Assembly: GCA_944327225.1 (NCBI GenBank)
Contig: CALVGZ010000014.1
Coordinates: 1 to 54,497, forward strand
Length of the DNA: 54,497 bases
Direction: 5' to 3'
Origin: Candidatus Gastranaerophilales bacterium
Lineage (GTDB): Bacteria > Cyanobacteriota > Vampirovibrionia > Gastranaerophilales > Gastranaerophilaceae
Shown: piece after piece, positions 8,892 through 18,604 of the stretch
Position numbering within the stretch: the stretch's first letter is position 1
How the letters are laid out: every line of letters begins with the position of its first letter
Notes under the pieces: model-generated
What the model was told of the DNA's origin: nothing
The model's input: the letters and a program-made list of their open reading frames with translations, nothing else
Database searches by the model: none
Translations under genes and position numbers: made by a program

Positions 8892-10812
8892 TTTTTTTAA
8901 AAAAAACCTTTTAATTTTTTCATTAATTCTATTTTTAATTGTCTTATTTTCCTTGAGACATTATTTGAGCATATTTTATTTTCAAAACGATTTAAACAAA
9001 ATTTCAATCAATGTAGAAACAAAAAATAATATCAATATTTCAGATTTATATGTCTGCTTTAACAAAAATTGTGACAAAATGAAATTTGAAAAAGGTATAT
9101 ATACGTACAAACTGAATCAAACAAATCCCCTTTTTTATAAAGAGGAAATAAACAGTATAGAATTAATAACAAAAAATCAAAATATAGAAAATAATATTAA
9201 ATCCATTTCAATTTTCTGCGAAAAGGATTTAGGATACTATTCAATAAATGAAACCTTAAAAACAAAAGTCGATTTTGAAAATAAAAAATATACAAGTTAC
9301 AAAATTCCCTTTAAAATAAAACATAAAACACTTTTACAAAAGTCCTCAATATACTTTGAAAGCATTTTCTACAACTGGTATTTTTATATATTTAGCTATA
9401 TCTTAATAATTATTTATCTTCATAAAAATCAATTCAACCCTAAATTTAATTTTTCACCCATATTTTTAATTATTATACTCGGATTTTTATTAAGACTATC
9501 TCACATTGATTTTATTCCGCTTTGGAATGACGAATTATACACAATCTGTAACATTTCAAATGGAAATCTTAATTTAAAAAGAACTATATTAGACCCAGGA
9601 AATCCACCTTTATTTTATGTACTTTCAAACATCTGGCTTATAAAATTTAATTCCACTATAACTCAAATACGCTTTTTACCTTTAATTTTAGGGCTTGTAC
9701 AAATTTATAGCATATACTTTATAACACATAAATTAACAAATAAAAAAACAGCTCTTATTGCTAGTTTTATAAGTGCAATAAATATTTTTATAATTGTTGA
9801 ATCAAATGAAATAAGAAGTTATATACTTTCTATGAGTCTTGTGTTGTGGGGAGCATACAGCTTTTTAAATATATATAAAAATTACAACTATAAAAATTGC
9901 TCCATTTATGTCTTATTTCAAATTTTACTTATAAATACTCACTACTATACACTTTTATTTGCCTTATTTAATTTCATACTGGGATTATTTATTTTAAAAA
10001 ATAATAAAATTAAATTCTCTATTTTAAACATTTTTGCCTTTTTAACTTTCCTTCCATATTTTCAAAACACAATGATATTTAATTCATTTAACAAAAACTT
10101 TAACACTTGGCTTGAAAAACCTGATTTAAATGTTTTATATAATCATATAATTTTTTATTTCGGAAATATATTTTTCTTGTGTTTAACGATTATATTTTGT
10201 GTTTATGTTTATAAAAAATATTTAAAAAACACATTCGAAGAAAAAATCTTCTTATATAACATATCCGCAATTTCGTTTGTATTTATTACTGCTTATATAA
10301 TTTCAATTACAGTGAAACCTGTTCTTTTTGAGAGATATTTTTGTATATTCTTACCTTTATTAATAATAAATACTGCAATTATATTAAATATAAAATATAA
10401 AATAAATTTTTTATGGCTTATCATTCTTTTATTCTCAATTAATATGCCAAAATATGAAAACTACAACTTATTTTCAAACATCGATACTCTAATTAAATAT
10501 GCAATCAATGACTACAAAAATTATAAATACGAAAATGTTTATTTTATTATTCCGGACTCAAAAGCTTACCTTAAATATTATCCTCAACTACCACAAGAAA
10601 AAATAATAATATCCAATTTAGGGACAAGAGAAGACAAAGATTTAATTAAAGAATATTTAAAAGAGATAAAAAAAATTAACCCGAAATTAACTAATATTAC
10701 ACTATATTTGCCCGAAATATGTGTTAATTCCAAAATAAAATATTCAAAAAAAGAAAACATTAAAAAAATCAACACATCTATATTACCTATTTATAAGATT
10801 TTTTTAGAATAA
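8884..10812 (+). CDS. GT39/ArnT-like membrane glycosyltransferase, copy 2
   Basis: This 642-residue paralogue of the 6091-8142 product has the same plan: anchor helix, about 150-residue extracytoplasmic beta-rich segment, then polytopic core with PLWNDELYT and DPGNPPLFY, and VESNEIRSYILS where copy 1 has HSQEARTYSL. The start is a GTG inside the end of the phosphoesterase gene (8-base overlap), implying translational coupling. No ATG exists near the family start. The copies are strongly diverged, so they probably differ in donor or acceptor. Confidence 0.72.
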   Translation: MNNFFKKNLLIFSLILFLIVLFSLRHYLSIFYFQNDLNKISINVETKNNINISDLYVCFNKNCDKMKFEKGIYTYKLNQTNPLFYKEEINSIELITKNQNIENNIKSISIFCEKDLGYYSINETLKTKVDFENKKYTSYKIPFKIKHKTLLQKSSIYFESIFYNWYFYIFSYILIIIYLHKNQFNPKFNFSPIFLIIILGFLLRLSHIDFIPLWNDELYTICNISNGNLNLKRTILDPGNPPLFYVLSNIWLIKFNSTITQIRFLPLILGLVQIYSIYFITHKLTNKKTALIASFISAINIFIIVESNEIRSYILSMSLVLWGAYSFLNIYKNYNYKNCSIYVLFQILLINTHYYTLLFALFNFILGLFILKNNKIKFSILNIFAFLTFLPYFQNTMIFNSFNKNFNTWLEKPDLNVLYNHIIFYFGNIFFLCLTIIFCVYVYKKYLKNTFEEKIFLYNISAISFVFITAYIISITVKPVLFERYFCIFLPLLIINTAIILNIKYKINFLWLIILLFSINMPKYENYNLFSNIDTLIKYAINDYKNYKYENVYFIIPDSKAYLKYYPQLPQEKIIISNLGTREDKDLIKEYLKEIKKINPKLTNITLYLPEICVNSKIKYSKKENIKKINTSILPIYKIFLE

Positions 10813-10847
10813 TTTTTATGATAATATAAGAAAAAAGGATTTTAAAA

Positions 10848-12002
10848 ATGCCAATGACTCAACTTGAAACAATACATCAAAAAGCAGCAGAATTATATGA
10901 AAACAAAAATCTTGATGATGCCTTAAAAATATATGAAGAAATTATAAAAGCAATTCCAAATGACGAAGTAGCACTTTCTTGCATCATGGACATATACCTT
11001 GAAAAAGGCGATAAATTTAACTACTACCTTGCAAGAGCAAATGTTAACATTGCACAAAACAAATTGGAATATGCTATTCACGATACAAAAAAAGCTCTCG
11101 AGCTTGATATAGATAACATCAATGCAAGAAGAAAACTTGCAAGACTTTTTAAAGTTGACAATAAAAACCTAAAAGCTATTGATGAATTTATCAAACTGCT
11201 GGAATTAAGCTCCAAGGAGTTTGATGTTTATTTTGAGCTTGTTGATTTGTACATGAAAGAAGGTGCTATTGAAAGTGCTATTTCAATAGCAAAAAAAGGA
11301 CTTGAAGAATTTAAAGATGACGCAAATATTAAAAATATGCTTGCACAACTGTATTTTAAAGCAAACGATTTTAAATCTGCTCTTGAAGTTGTCGAAGATA
11401 AGTTTTTAAAAACAAAAATACTTCTTCAAGATGAACAAAACGAAGAAGCAAATAAACTACTTGAAGAATTTAGCACTAAAAAATTAAACGATGCGGAGAA
11501 AAAATCATACCATATTCTAAAAGCTCAATATTTATACAATACAAAAAATTTTGAAAATGCCCTTAAAGAAATAGATGAATACATAAAGCTTGCATCGCCG
11601 GATGCTGTATCATTTCAAATGAAAGCTCTAATATATGAAGAATTAAAAGATGAATTTAATTCACATCTAAATTGGGGATTTTGTTACAAATTACAAGGAA
11701 AATTTGATGACGCTATTGTTGAATTTAACCATGCTTATCAAGAAAATCAAAACAATAAAACTGTTCTAATTGAACTTGCAAACTTATATATGCAAAATAA
11801 GGAAAAATTTGTTGCAATTGAATTTTGGGAAAAAGTTTATGCTATAGATCAAGATGAGCAGGCAAAAGAAATTTTAGCGGAATTTTATTATTCTGAAGGA
11901 AATTTTGAAAAAGCCGAACAATACGGTAAAATAATAGAAAAAAAAGAAGAAAACTACAGTGGACTAATAGATAAAATAATGGAATTTTTTACAAAAAAAT
12001 AA
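10848..12002 (+). CDS. TPR-repeat protein
   Basis: A soluble 384-residue protein built of helical tetratricopeptide repeats: for example AAELYENKNLDDALKIYEEI near the N-terminus, YAIHDTKKALELDIDNINAR, then repeated ALANLY/FDDAIVEF patterns to the end. No signal peptide or catalytic domain. AAGGAT lies 8 bases before the ATG at 10848; a second ATG at 10854 is possible. It follows the glycosyltransferase operon by 35 bases and may be co-transcribed. TPR proteins act as protein-interaction scaffolds; the partner is unknown. Confidence 0.8.
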   Translation: MPMTQLETIHQKAAELYENKNLDDALKIYEEIIKAIPNDEVALSCIMDIYLEKGDKFNYYLARANVNIAQNKLEYAIHDTKKALELDIDNINARRKLARLFKVDNKNLKAIDEFIKLLELSSKEFDVYFELVDLYMKEGAIESAISIAKKGLEEFKDDANIKNMLAQLYFKANDFKSALEVVEDKFLKTKILLQDEQNEEANKLLEEFSTKKLNDAEKKSYHILKAQYLYNTKNFENALKEIDEYIKLASPDAVSFQMKALIYEELKDEFNSHLNWGFCYKLQGKFDDAIVEFNHAYQENQNNKTVLIELANLYMQNKEKFVAIEFWEKVYAIDQDEQAKEILAEFYYSEGNFEKAEQYGKIIEKKEENYSGLIDKIMEFFTKK

Positions 12003-12038
12003 ATTCAAGTTTTTTATTAAAAGGTCGTTAAAGGTGAT

Positions 12039-12197
12039 ATGGACAAAAACATAAACAACAATCAAAACAATTTTCAAGAAAAGAAAAATATTTTAGATAA
12101 AAAAATACAAGATATGCGAATAAGCGTTTTAGATAGCGAAAAGTGCAAAGAAATTGCACAAAAGTTGACTGCATACATTGCAAACGATAAAAAATAG
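12039..12197 (+). CDS. 52-residue small protein
   Basis: An ATG at 12039 preceded directly by AAGGTGAT (12031-12038) opens a 52-codon frame to TAG at 12197. The product is charged and asparagine-rich (MDKNINNNQNNFQEKKN), then a predicted helix (ILDKKIQDMRISVLDSEKCK) and a second helix ending ANDKK. It lies 37 bases after the TPR gene on the same strand. The good ribosome-binding site and coding-like composition support it; no family recognised. Confidence 0.55.
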   Translation: MDKNINNNQNNFQEKKNILDKKIQDMRISVLDSEKCKEIAQKLTAYIANDKK

Positions 12198-12220
12198 GCA
12201 AGTATTAAGAAATACTTGCC
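12197..12220 (-). terminator. Rho-independent terminator between convergent genes
   Basis: Ten-base-pair stem GGCAAGTATT / AATACTTGCC with a 4-base loop. The T-run (TATTTTTTATC) follows on the minus strand, so it mainly terminates the 12205-13134 gene, whose stop codon lies inside the stem. Confidence 0.7.
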
Positions 12221-13134
12221 AATGTTTGTGATAAATTTTTATAAACTACATTCAATTCATAAGTACTTGTTGAATTATCTTTAAACAAGGCATATTCTCC
12301 TATAGGAATACCTGCATATTTATTATGATTCAAATATTTATATTTCTTTGAAAATGTAGAGGAAGACAAAGCCCTATTTTTAAAGTTCAACTTTTTAATT
12401 TCACTATTTGAATGATGAATTTGACTTAGTGTTTTATTATTAACATAAGCATCTGAAAAAGTATTTGGAATTATTTTAAGCTCATATTTACCTTCAACTA
12501 CATTTTTAACTTTTGCCAAAGCTCTTAAAATAGTAGAATAAATAGCATCATATTTATCAAAATCAAAAGATGTAACGATTAAAACATCGCTATAATTAAC
12601 TTTCACTTCCGGAAAAGCAATTTTTAATACATTTTTAATTTTATTAAAAACAACGTTATTTAATGTTGTTTTTGTTTCATCACTTATATTTTTTTGTGAT
12701 TCATAATCCAAAGAAAGACAAATCGAATAACTGTTTATAATGTCATATTGCATTAAATTATTAATTTTTTCTTGCTTTTTTCTATTTTGTTCAATGATTT
12801 CATCAATTTTATTTTCTCTTTGAATTAACTTTTCTTCGATTTTATCTGCAATAAAATACATAAAATTACAAGGTATAATTAAAAAAGCTAAAATAATTGC
12901 AGTAGAACGATATATATCAACCGAAGTATCATTTTGAAAAAAGAAATTCGCAAGCGGACTGAAATATTTAGCTGTATAATCTAAAACCATTTCATCGGAC
13001 ATAACAGCAGCCCAGTATACAAAATAAACAAAAGATAAAAAAGCAACCAAAATAATCGATAAATTGACTAATTTTCTAACTTTCTTGAAAAAACTACGAA
13101 TTTCAATAACTCGCACATTGCTTGTGTGTATCAT
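12205..13134 (-). CDS. Two-TM membrane protein with cytoplasmic domain, unknown
   Basis: This 309-residue protein has two membrane helices (about 23-45 and 78-98), a short coiled coil (ADKIEEKLIQRENKIDEIIEQ) and a cytoplasmic alpha/beta domain of about 180 residues. The segment with SICLSLDYESQ and SDVLIVTSFDFDKYDAIYSTIL faintly recalls a degenerate nucleotide-cyclase (GGDEF or class III) fold, but no catalytic motif is present. AGGGGGAA precedes the ATG. It stands alone between a terminator and gatA. Confidence 0.6.
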   Translation of the reverse strand: MIHTSNVRVIEIRSFFKKVRKLVNLSIILVAFLSFVYFVYWAAVMSDEMVLDYTAKYFSPLANFFFQNDTSVDIYRSTAIILAFLIIPCNFMYFIADKIEEKLIQRENKIDEIIEQNRKKQEKINNLMQYDIINSYSICLSLDYESQKNISDETKTTLNNVVFNKIKNVLKIAFPEVKVNYSDVLIVTSFDFDKYDAIYSTILRALAKVKNVVEGKYELKIIPNTFSDAYVNNKTLSQIHHSNSEIKKLNFKNRALSSSTFSKKYKYLNHNKYAGIPIGEYALFKDNSTSTYELNVVYKNLSQTLASIS

Positions 13135-13180
13135 AAACTATTCCCCCTGATATATTAATAAAAAAAAATTTATAAAAAAA

Positions 13181-13202
13181 ATTGCCTGTAAAAACAGACA
13201 AT
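13181..13202 (-). terminator. Terminator after gatA
   Basis: ATTGCCTG / CAGACAAT stem (one G-T pair) with a 6-base loop and T-runs on both sides. It lies 22 bases beyond the gatA stop on the minus strand. Confidence 0.65.
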
Positions 13203-13224
13203 TTTTTATTTTTATTTAATTTGT

Positions 13225-14685
13225 CTAAATATCAGGTCGTAAATTATATACTCCAAGCTCCTGCTCAAGTGCGTAAGCAGCCTGTAAAAGAGTCAATTCG
13301 TCCAATTTTTTAGCTATTATTTGTAACCCGATAGGCATATTTTCTTTATCAAATCCAACAGGCATAGACAATGCAGGGGAACCGACCAAATTTGATGAAA
13401 TTGTTGCAATATCCGTTAAATACATTTCAAGAGGATTATCTGCTTTTGAATTTAAATCAAATGCAGTTGTAGGACAAGTAGGAGAAACTAAAATATCAAC
13501 CTCTCTAAATGCCTTTTCAAAATCATTGGCAATTAACCTTCTTAACTGCTGTGCTTTTTTATAATAAGCATCATAATAACCGCTTGAAAGAGCGTATGTT
13601 CCAAGCATTATCCTTCTTTTAACTTCAGGTCCGAAACCTTCTGCTCTTGTTTTACAATACATATCCAGCAAATTTTCACAATTTTGAGCACGATAACCGT
13701 ATTTTACACCGTCAAAACGAGCAAGATTAGAACTTGCTTCGGCAGTTGCAACAATATAGTAAACACCGATAGAATGCTTTAATAAAGGCAGGGAAATTTC
13801 TTTTATTTTTGCACCCAATTTTTCATAAGTTTTTATTGCATTTTCCGTTGCAAGTTTTACATCATCACTGACACCTTCCGACATCAATTCCTTAATAACC
13901 CCGACTCTTAAATCTTTAATATCTCTCTTTAAATTCTTTGATATGTTCCCAACCTCAAGATTTAAAGATGTTGAATCCTTTGTATCGTATCCTGCAATAG
14001 CTTCATAAAGATTTGTTACATCTTCAATCGAACGTCCAAACGGGCCAATTTGATCCAATGAAGAAGCAAAGGCAATTAAACCATATCTTGAAACCCTGCC
14101 ATAAGTCGGCTTAAACCCTGTTATACCGCAAAAAGAAGCAGGTAAACGAATGGATCCGCCGGTATCAGAACCTAAAGACAAAGTAACTTCAGAAGCTGAA
14201 ACACTTGCTGCGGAACCACCAGAAGAACCGCCTGGAACTTTATTCAAATTATAAGGATTTCTAACTATCTTAAAAGCTGAATTTTCATTACTTGAACCCA
14301 TAGCAAACTCATCTAGGTTTGCCTTCCCCATAATAGGTACAAGATTTTCTTTTAATTTTGTCGTAATTGTCGCATCATAAGGAGAAACAAAGTTTTCTAA
14401 AATCTTTGATGAACAAGTTGTTTTCGTGCCGACAGCATTCATATTATCCTTCAACGCAGTAGGAATACCTGCCAATGGTGGAATTGCCTCATTTTTGGCA
14501 ATTTTTTCGTCAACCTTCTTTGCTGTTTCAATTGCACTTTCAAAAGTCAAAGAATTAAAAGCACCAAGAGTGCCGTCTAATTTTTCAATTCGTTCAATAG
14601 AAGCATTTACCAACTCAACTGCACTGACTTCTTTGTTAATCAAAGCTTCGTGTTGCTCTTTTGCAGTTCTTTTCAATAATTCCAT
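13225..14685 (-). CDS. gatA: Aspartyl/glutamyl-tRNA amidotransferase subunit A
   Basis: GatA releases ammonia from glutamine for transamidation of Glu-tRNA-Gln (and Asp-tRNA-Asn) in the GatCAB complex. The 486-residue protein shows the amidase signature in full: catalytic lysine in AGIPTALKDN, PGGSSGGSAASV, and nucleophile serine in GSDTGGSIRLPASFCG. Length is normal. GGAG lies upstream of the ATG at 14685. gatB and gatC are not adjacent. Divergent from yraN with a 40-base shared promoter gap. Confidence 0.96.
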   Translation of the reverse strand: MELLKRTAKEQHEALINKEVSAVELVNASIERIEKLDGTLGAFNSLTFESAIETAKKVDEKIAKNEAIPPLAGIPTALKDNMNAVGTKTTCSSKILENFVSPYDATITTKLKENLVPIMGKANLDEFAMGSSNENSAFKIVRNPYNLNKVPGGSSGGSAASVSASEVTLSLGSDTGGSIRLPASFCGITGFKPTYGRVSRYGLIAFASSLDQIGPFGRSIEDVTNLYEAIAGYDTKDSTSLNLEVGNISKNLKRDIKDLRVGVIKELMSEGVSDDVKLATENAIKTYEKLGAKIKEISLPLLKHSIGVYYIVATAEASSNLARFDGVKYGYRAQNCENLLDMYCKTRAEGFGPEVKRRIMLGTYALSSGYYDAYYKKAQQLRRLIANDFEKAFREVDILVSPTCPTTAFDLNSKADNPLEMYLTDIATISSNLVGSPALSMPVGFDKENMPIGLQIIAKKLDELTLLQAAYALEQELGVYNLRPDI

Positions 14686-14713
14686 TAATGTTTACTCCAT
14701 ATAAAATTTATCT

Positions 14714-14719
14714 TACAAT
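14714..14719 (+). promoter_or_regulatory. -10 box for yraN (leaderless-type)
   Basis: TACAAT ends 6 bases before the ATG at 14726, with no Shine-Dalgarno in the spacer. Confidence 0.4.
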
Positions 14720-14725
14720 TATTCT

Positions 14726-15088
14726 ATGACAAATAAACAAATAGGTAAATACGGCGAAGAGTTAGCACAAAATTTCTTAATAAAGAAAGGTTATAAAATT
14801 CTTGAAACAAATTTCCGTTATTCTAAAATGGCTGAAATAGATATAATCGCAGAAAAAAATAACATCATTCATTTTATTGAAGTAAAAACAAGAAAATCTG
14901 ACTTTTTCGGACTCCCCGTTGAAGCAATTAATCAAAAAAAATTAAATTCTATTTTTTTATGTGCTAAATTCTACATTCAAAATTCAAAAAAGAACTGTAA
15001 AAATTTTCAAATAGATGGAATAGGTATAATTTTAAACAAAGAAAATAAACCTAAAATAAATTTTATCGAAAATATTTCAATTAATTAA
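14726..15088 (+). CDS. yraN: YraN/UPF0102 family nuclease-fold protein
   Basis: The 120-residue product matches the UPF0102 family: GKYGEELAQNFLIKKGYKILETNFR, then AEIDIIAEKNNIIHFIEVKTR, the EID...EVK core of a PD-(D/E)XK nuclease fold. The role is generally assumed to be in DNA recombination or repair but is not established. It ends by overlapping the convergent TIGR02757 gene by 8 bases. Confidence 0.88.
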   Translation: MTNKQIGKYGEELAQNFLIKKGYKILETNFRYSKMAEIDIIAEKNNIIHFIEVKTRKSDFFGLPVEAINQKKLNSIFLCAKFYIQNSKKNCKNFQIDGIGIILNKENKPKINFIENISIN

Positions 15089-15815
15089 ACTGCACATGTT
15101 CATCTACCCCTAATCCGAACAAAGCAAAGTCATACTTTACCGGATCCGATTCATCAAATTCCTTTAATTTTTCAGTAAGCTCAACTGCTGCTTTATAATC
15201 ATTAGAAGTTCTCTTTAGTAAGTTAAACTTTCTTGAAAGCCTTGCAACATGTGTATCTAAAGGAATTATAAGCTCGTTTTTTGAAATAAAATTCCAAATG
15301 CCAAAATCCACTTCACCATTTCTTACCATCCACCTTAAAAACATGTTTAATCTTTTTAGGGCGGATTTATTTTCGGGCTTTGCAAACATAAAACAAAAAC
15401 CCATATTCTCGGAGCAATTTGAATTTTTATAAAAATATTCAACAACTCTACTGAAACGATTTTTTCTTTCATAAAAAAGTTCAGCCAGACTTGATTTATC
15501 CAAAACATATAATTTATTTAAAAGTCTCAACAATTCAATTAAATCAACACTTTTTATAAACCGATATACAAAATTTTGCAAATTATACTTTTTATAATTA
15601 TAAATTAAAGCATAAGGAGAATCGGCGAGACTAAATAATTCATCTAATTTCTTTATAAAAAGTTCTCTTTTACCAAATGCAAAAAGCGACGAAATAAAAG
15701 CCGATATCTCAATATCCCTTGAAGAAGAATACCTGTGAGGAAATTGAATAGGGTCATTTTTTATAAAGTCCTTTGTTTCATATTTTTTTACCAATTCGTC
15801 TAAAAATTGTTTCAT
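15081..15815 (-). CDS. TIGR02757 (DUF2400) family protein
   Basis: A 244-residue protein beginning MKQFLDELVKKYET, with FPHRYSSSRDIEISAFISSLFAFG, LFLRWMVRNGEVDFGIWNF, PLDTHVARLSRKFNL and PVKYDFALFGLGV. These are the hallmark segments of the TIGR02757 family, whose helical fold recalls helix-hairpin-helix DNA glycosylases; the biochemical role is unknown. Its ATG overlaps the tadA stop as ATGA, so it is the last gene of the nfeD-like/regulator/kinase/tadA operon. Confidence 0.85.
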   Translation of the reverse strand: MKQFLDELVKKYETKDFIKNDPIQFPHRYSSSRDIEISAFISSLFAFGKRELFIKKLDELFSLADSPYALIYNYKKYNLQNFVYRFIKSVDLIELLRLLNKLYVLDKSSLAELFYERKNRFSRVVEYFYKNSNCSENMGFCFMFAKPENKSALKRLNMFLRWMVRNGEVDFGIWNFISKNELIIPLDTHVARLSRKFNLLKRTSNDYKAAVELTEKLKEFDESDPVKYDFALFGLGVDEHVQFN

Positions 15816-16261
15816 TTATTCTTCCTCATTTTATTAAAATAATTTTTCAAAAGTTCATCCCCCTCTTTTTCCATCAAACCACCTTTAAAATTAATTTTAT
15901 AATCTGAATATTTACAAATATTAAAAGCTCCGCCGAAAGCACCGTATTTTGTGTCAAAAGAAGCAAAATATAAATTGGCAATTCTTGCGTTAATTATAGC
16001 CCAAGCACACATCGGACAAGGTTCTAAAGTAACGTAAATGTCACAATTATTTAAACGCCAATTATTAAATTTTTTATTCGCAGAAATTAAAGCCAAAACT
16101 TCAGCATGAGAAATTATTAAATTATCCTTTTCTCTTTTATTTACTTCAATAGATATTATTTCATCTCCCGAAACAACAACAGCACAAACGGGAATATCAT
16201 CAATAACTTTTTTTGCATTATTTAAAGCTAATTGCATTATCTCAGGTTTATACATAATCAT
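15812..16261 (-). CDS. tadA: tRNA-specific adenosine deaminase (TadA-like)
   Basis: TadA deaminates A34 of tRNA-Arg(ACG) to inosine. The 149-residue protein carries the zinc and catalytic motifs HAE (52-54) and PCPMC (81-85), plus the ALYFASFDTKYGA-like segment (here NLYFASFDTKYGAFGG) of tRNA deaminases. It starts inside the kinase gene (14-base overlap; ATG at 16255 is an alternative) and ends overlapping the next gene by 4 bases. A general nucleoside deaminase cannot be excluded, but TadA is the likeliest. Confidence 0.85.
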   Translation of the reverse strand: MIMYKPEIMQLALNNAKKVIDDIPVCAVVVSGDEIISIEVNKREKDNLIISHAEVLALISANKKFNNWRLNNCDIYVTLEPCPMCAWAIINARIANLYFASFDTKYGAFGGAFNICKYSDYKINFKGGLMEKEGDELLKNYFNKMRKNK

Positions 16262-17888
16262 TAAATTTCAATGTTATAATAAAACTTTCATCACATTCAA
16301 GAGAAATATCAATTTTTAAAGCCTCAGCCAAACCCTTAACAATATATAAACCAAGACCTGTTCCTCTTGTTGTCCTGGTAAGTTTTGAATCAGCCCTTAT
16401 AAATTTTTCAAAAAGCTTTTCTTTAATATCGTCCGATATTTTTTCGCATTTATTTTTTATTTTTAAAGTTGGAATCCCATCTTCATTTTTTGCCATAACT
16501 TCAATAGGAGCATTGTCTTTTGTATATTTTATAGCATTATCCAATAAATTTATTACAATCTGTTCAAGCCTGTATTCATCTGACCATACATTTTTTAAAT
16601 CAGGAGCAATATCAACGACAAACTTTACTTCATTAGAACTTAAATATTCAATCACTTGATTAATAGAATTTGCTAAATCAACTTCATCAAAATTAAATTT
16701 TAAGCTGTAACTTTCAAGTTCAGGTATTACAAGTAAATCTTCAACCATATTTGATAATCTTTGTGCCTGTTGTTTTATAATTTGCAAAGATTTAACTTTT
16801 GTCTCGTCATCAAGAACAATATCTTGCCTTAAAAGTCTTGAAGTATATCCGATAATACTTGTTAAAGGTGTTCTAAACTCATGACTTGTTGCATTAACAA
16901 GATTTTCCCTAAATTCATTCAATCTTTCAAGTTCTTTATTTTTTTCTCTTAAATCCTTATAAGAAACATTAATCTTATTTGCCATATAATTAAATTCTTT
17001 AGCAAGAAATACGATTTCATGAGGAGTAAATGCTCTTTTAATAAGATGGATTTTTTTATCATAGTTACCTTTTGAAACTGCAGTAATTCCTTTAAAAAGT
17101 TGTCTTATATTTATGTATAAATAATATGTATACAATCCGACTATAAATATAATTGAAAGAGCAGCAATACAAAGAGAAAGCACAATTCTATATCTTGCTT
17201 TTATAATAGTTTTAGCTGTAACTTTTTTTGTTGTATCAACAACAACAAGCCATTGCGGATTTTTCATCTTATAATAAGCTTTTGGGGTATTTTTCTTTTT
17301 ACCAAAAAGTCCTTTTTTAGAATCCTGCTTAAGTGTTAAATCCGAAACAACGTCATAAGTATTTATATTATCCACATTTGTTGCTATCAGCTTTTTTCTT
17401 AAATAATCAAAAATATAAATATTTCTGCCTTCAATATTTTCTTTACTCAACAATTTATCAATAATATTAACATTTATTTGAGCCAAAAGATAATAATTTT
17501 CATCCGCATCAATCGGAGAAACAAGCGTCAATCTGCCATTTTTAACATTGTATTTTTCCTTTGGAATTTTGTTTTTTTCGATTATATCCAAATCCTTAAA
17601 CAACATTGTTTTGGATTCTATTTCATCAAAATATTGAATTTTTGCCATTGTATTAGGAATATAATTAAAACCTGAAGCAATTTGATCCAACTGTGCTTGA
17701 GATAAAAGTACATAATTTTCTGTTGCTTCGCCAACAAACTGTGCAATTAAAGATGTATTATTTGCAAGTTCATTTCTTACTGACTGTTGAGAAATATTTG
17801 AAATGATAATACCGATTGTAATAAAAGGTATCAAAACAGCAACAACAAGAACAATAATAATCTGTTCAATTATCTTTAGGCGTTTCAT
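16248..17888 (-). CDS. Membrane sensor histidine kinase
   Basis: The 546-residue kinase has a membrane helix at about 11-30, an extracytoplasmic sensor domain of about 200 residues, a second helix near 233-254, and a HAMP-like linker. Then come HisKA with NATSHEFRTPLTSIIGY (phospho-acceptor H) and HATPase with EQIVINLLDNAIKYT (N box) and GTGLGLYIVKGL (G box). Its ATG overlaps the regulator stop by 4 bases (ATGA) with GAGGAAC upstream. It surely pairs with the adjacent OmpR-type regulator. Signal unknown. Confidence 0.93.
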   Translation of the reverse strand: MKRLKIIEQIIIVLVVAVLIPFITIGIIISNISQQSVRNELANNTSLIAQFVGEATENYVLLSQAQLDQIASGFNYIPNTMAKIQYFDEIESKTMLFKDLDIIEKNKIPKEKYNVKNGRLTLVSPIDADENYYLLAQINVNIIDKLLSKENIEGRNIYIFDYLRKKLIATNVDNINTYDVVSDLTLKQDSKKGLFGKKKNTPKAYYKMKNPQWLVVVDTTKKVTAKTIIKARYRIVLSLCIAALSIIFIVGLYTYYLYINIRQLFKGITAVSKGNYDKKIHLIKRAFTPHEIVFLAKEFNYMANKINVSYKDLREKNKELERLNEFRENLVNATSHEFRTPLTSIIGYTSRLLRQDIVLDDETKVKSLQIIKQQAQRLSNMVEDLLVIPELESYSLKFNFDEVDLANSINQVIEYLSSNEVKFVVDIAPDLKNVWSDEYRLEQIVINLLDNAIKYTKDNAPIEVMAKNEDGIPTLKIKNKCEKISDDIKEKLFEKFIRADSKLTRTTRGTGLGLYIVKGLAEALKIDISLECDESFIITLKFNDYV

Positions 17889-18604
17889 AGTTCCTCTAAC
17901 ACTCCAAACGGAGTCAACTTATAACCAACGTTTACTACAGTGTGAAGATATTTCGGGGTTCTTGTGTTTTGTTCAATTTTTTGTCTTAAACCGCCAACAT
18001 GAACTCTCACCATCCTAACATCCTCATCTGAGCCGTATCCCCAAACCTCGTCCAATAATGTAGCAAGAGTAACGGGAGTGTTTATATGCTGCATTAAACA
18101 ATACAAAATTTCAAATTCCGTAGGAGTTAATTTTACCTTTTTATCCAAAATCATTGCCTCCAAACTTTCAGGCAAAATCTCAATATCTCCCGCTCTTAAA
18201 ACTTCTTTGTTATTTTGCTTTTGACCAACTTCACCACGTCTTAATAATGCCCTTATTCTTAATAAAACCTCTTGTATTTCAAAAGGCTTAACCAAATAAT
18301 CGTCTGCACCGCAATCAAACCCTTCTGTTTTATCTTCAAGTGTTCCCTTTGCGGTCAGCATTAGAATTGGAATATCGGGCTTTGCAATCCTAATATTTTT
18401 ACATACATCATAACCATTCATTTTAGGCATCATCACATCCAATAAAATTAAATCATAATGATTTTCTAGGGCTTTTTTTAAACCTTCCTGTCCGTCTGAA
18501 GCAACATCAACAATGTATCCGCTGTGAGCAATATCAAAAGCCAAAAGCTCTCTGATTTGTTTATCATCATCGACAATTAACAGTCTTTTGCTCATTTTTT
18601 GCAT
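17885..18604 (-). CDS. OmpR/PhoB-family response regulator
   Basis: A 239-residue DNA-binding regulator. The receiver domain shows IVDDD, LLLDVMMPKMNG (phospho-acceptor D) and LTAKG...KPF. The C-terminal winged helix has LTPTEFEILYCLMQH and DVRMVRVHVGGLRQKIE. The ATG shares a base with the stop of the upstream NfeD-like gene (TAATG). A second ATG three codons in (MSKRLL) is equally plausible. Cognate to the kinase just downstream. Confidence 0.95.
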   Translation of the reverse strand: MQKMSKRLLIVDDDKQIRELLAFDIAHSGYIVDVASDGQEGLKKALENHYDLILLDVMMPKMNGYDVCKNIRIAKPDIPILMLTAKGTLEDKTEGFDCGADDYLVKPFEIQEVLLRIRALLRRGEVGQKQNNKEVLRAGDIEILPESLEAMILDKKVKLTPTEFEILYCLMQHINTPVTLATLLDEVWGYGSDEDVRMVRVHVGGLRQKIEQNTRTPKYLHTVVNVGYKLTPFGVLEEL

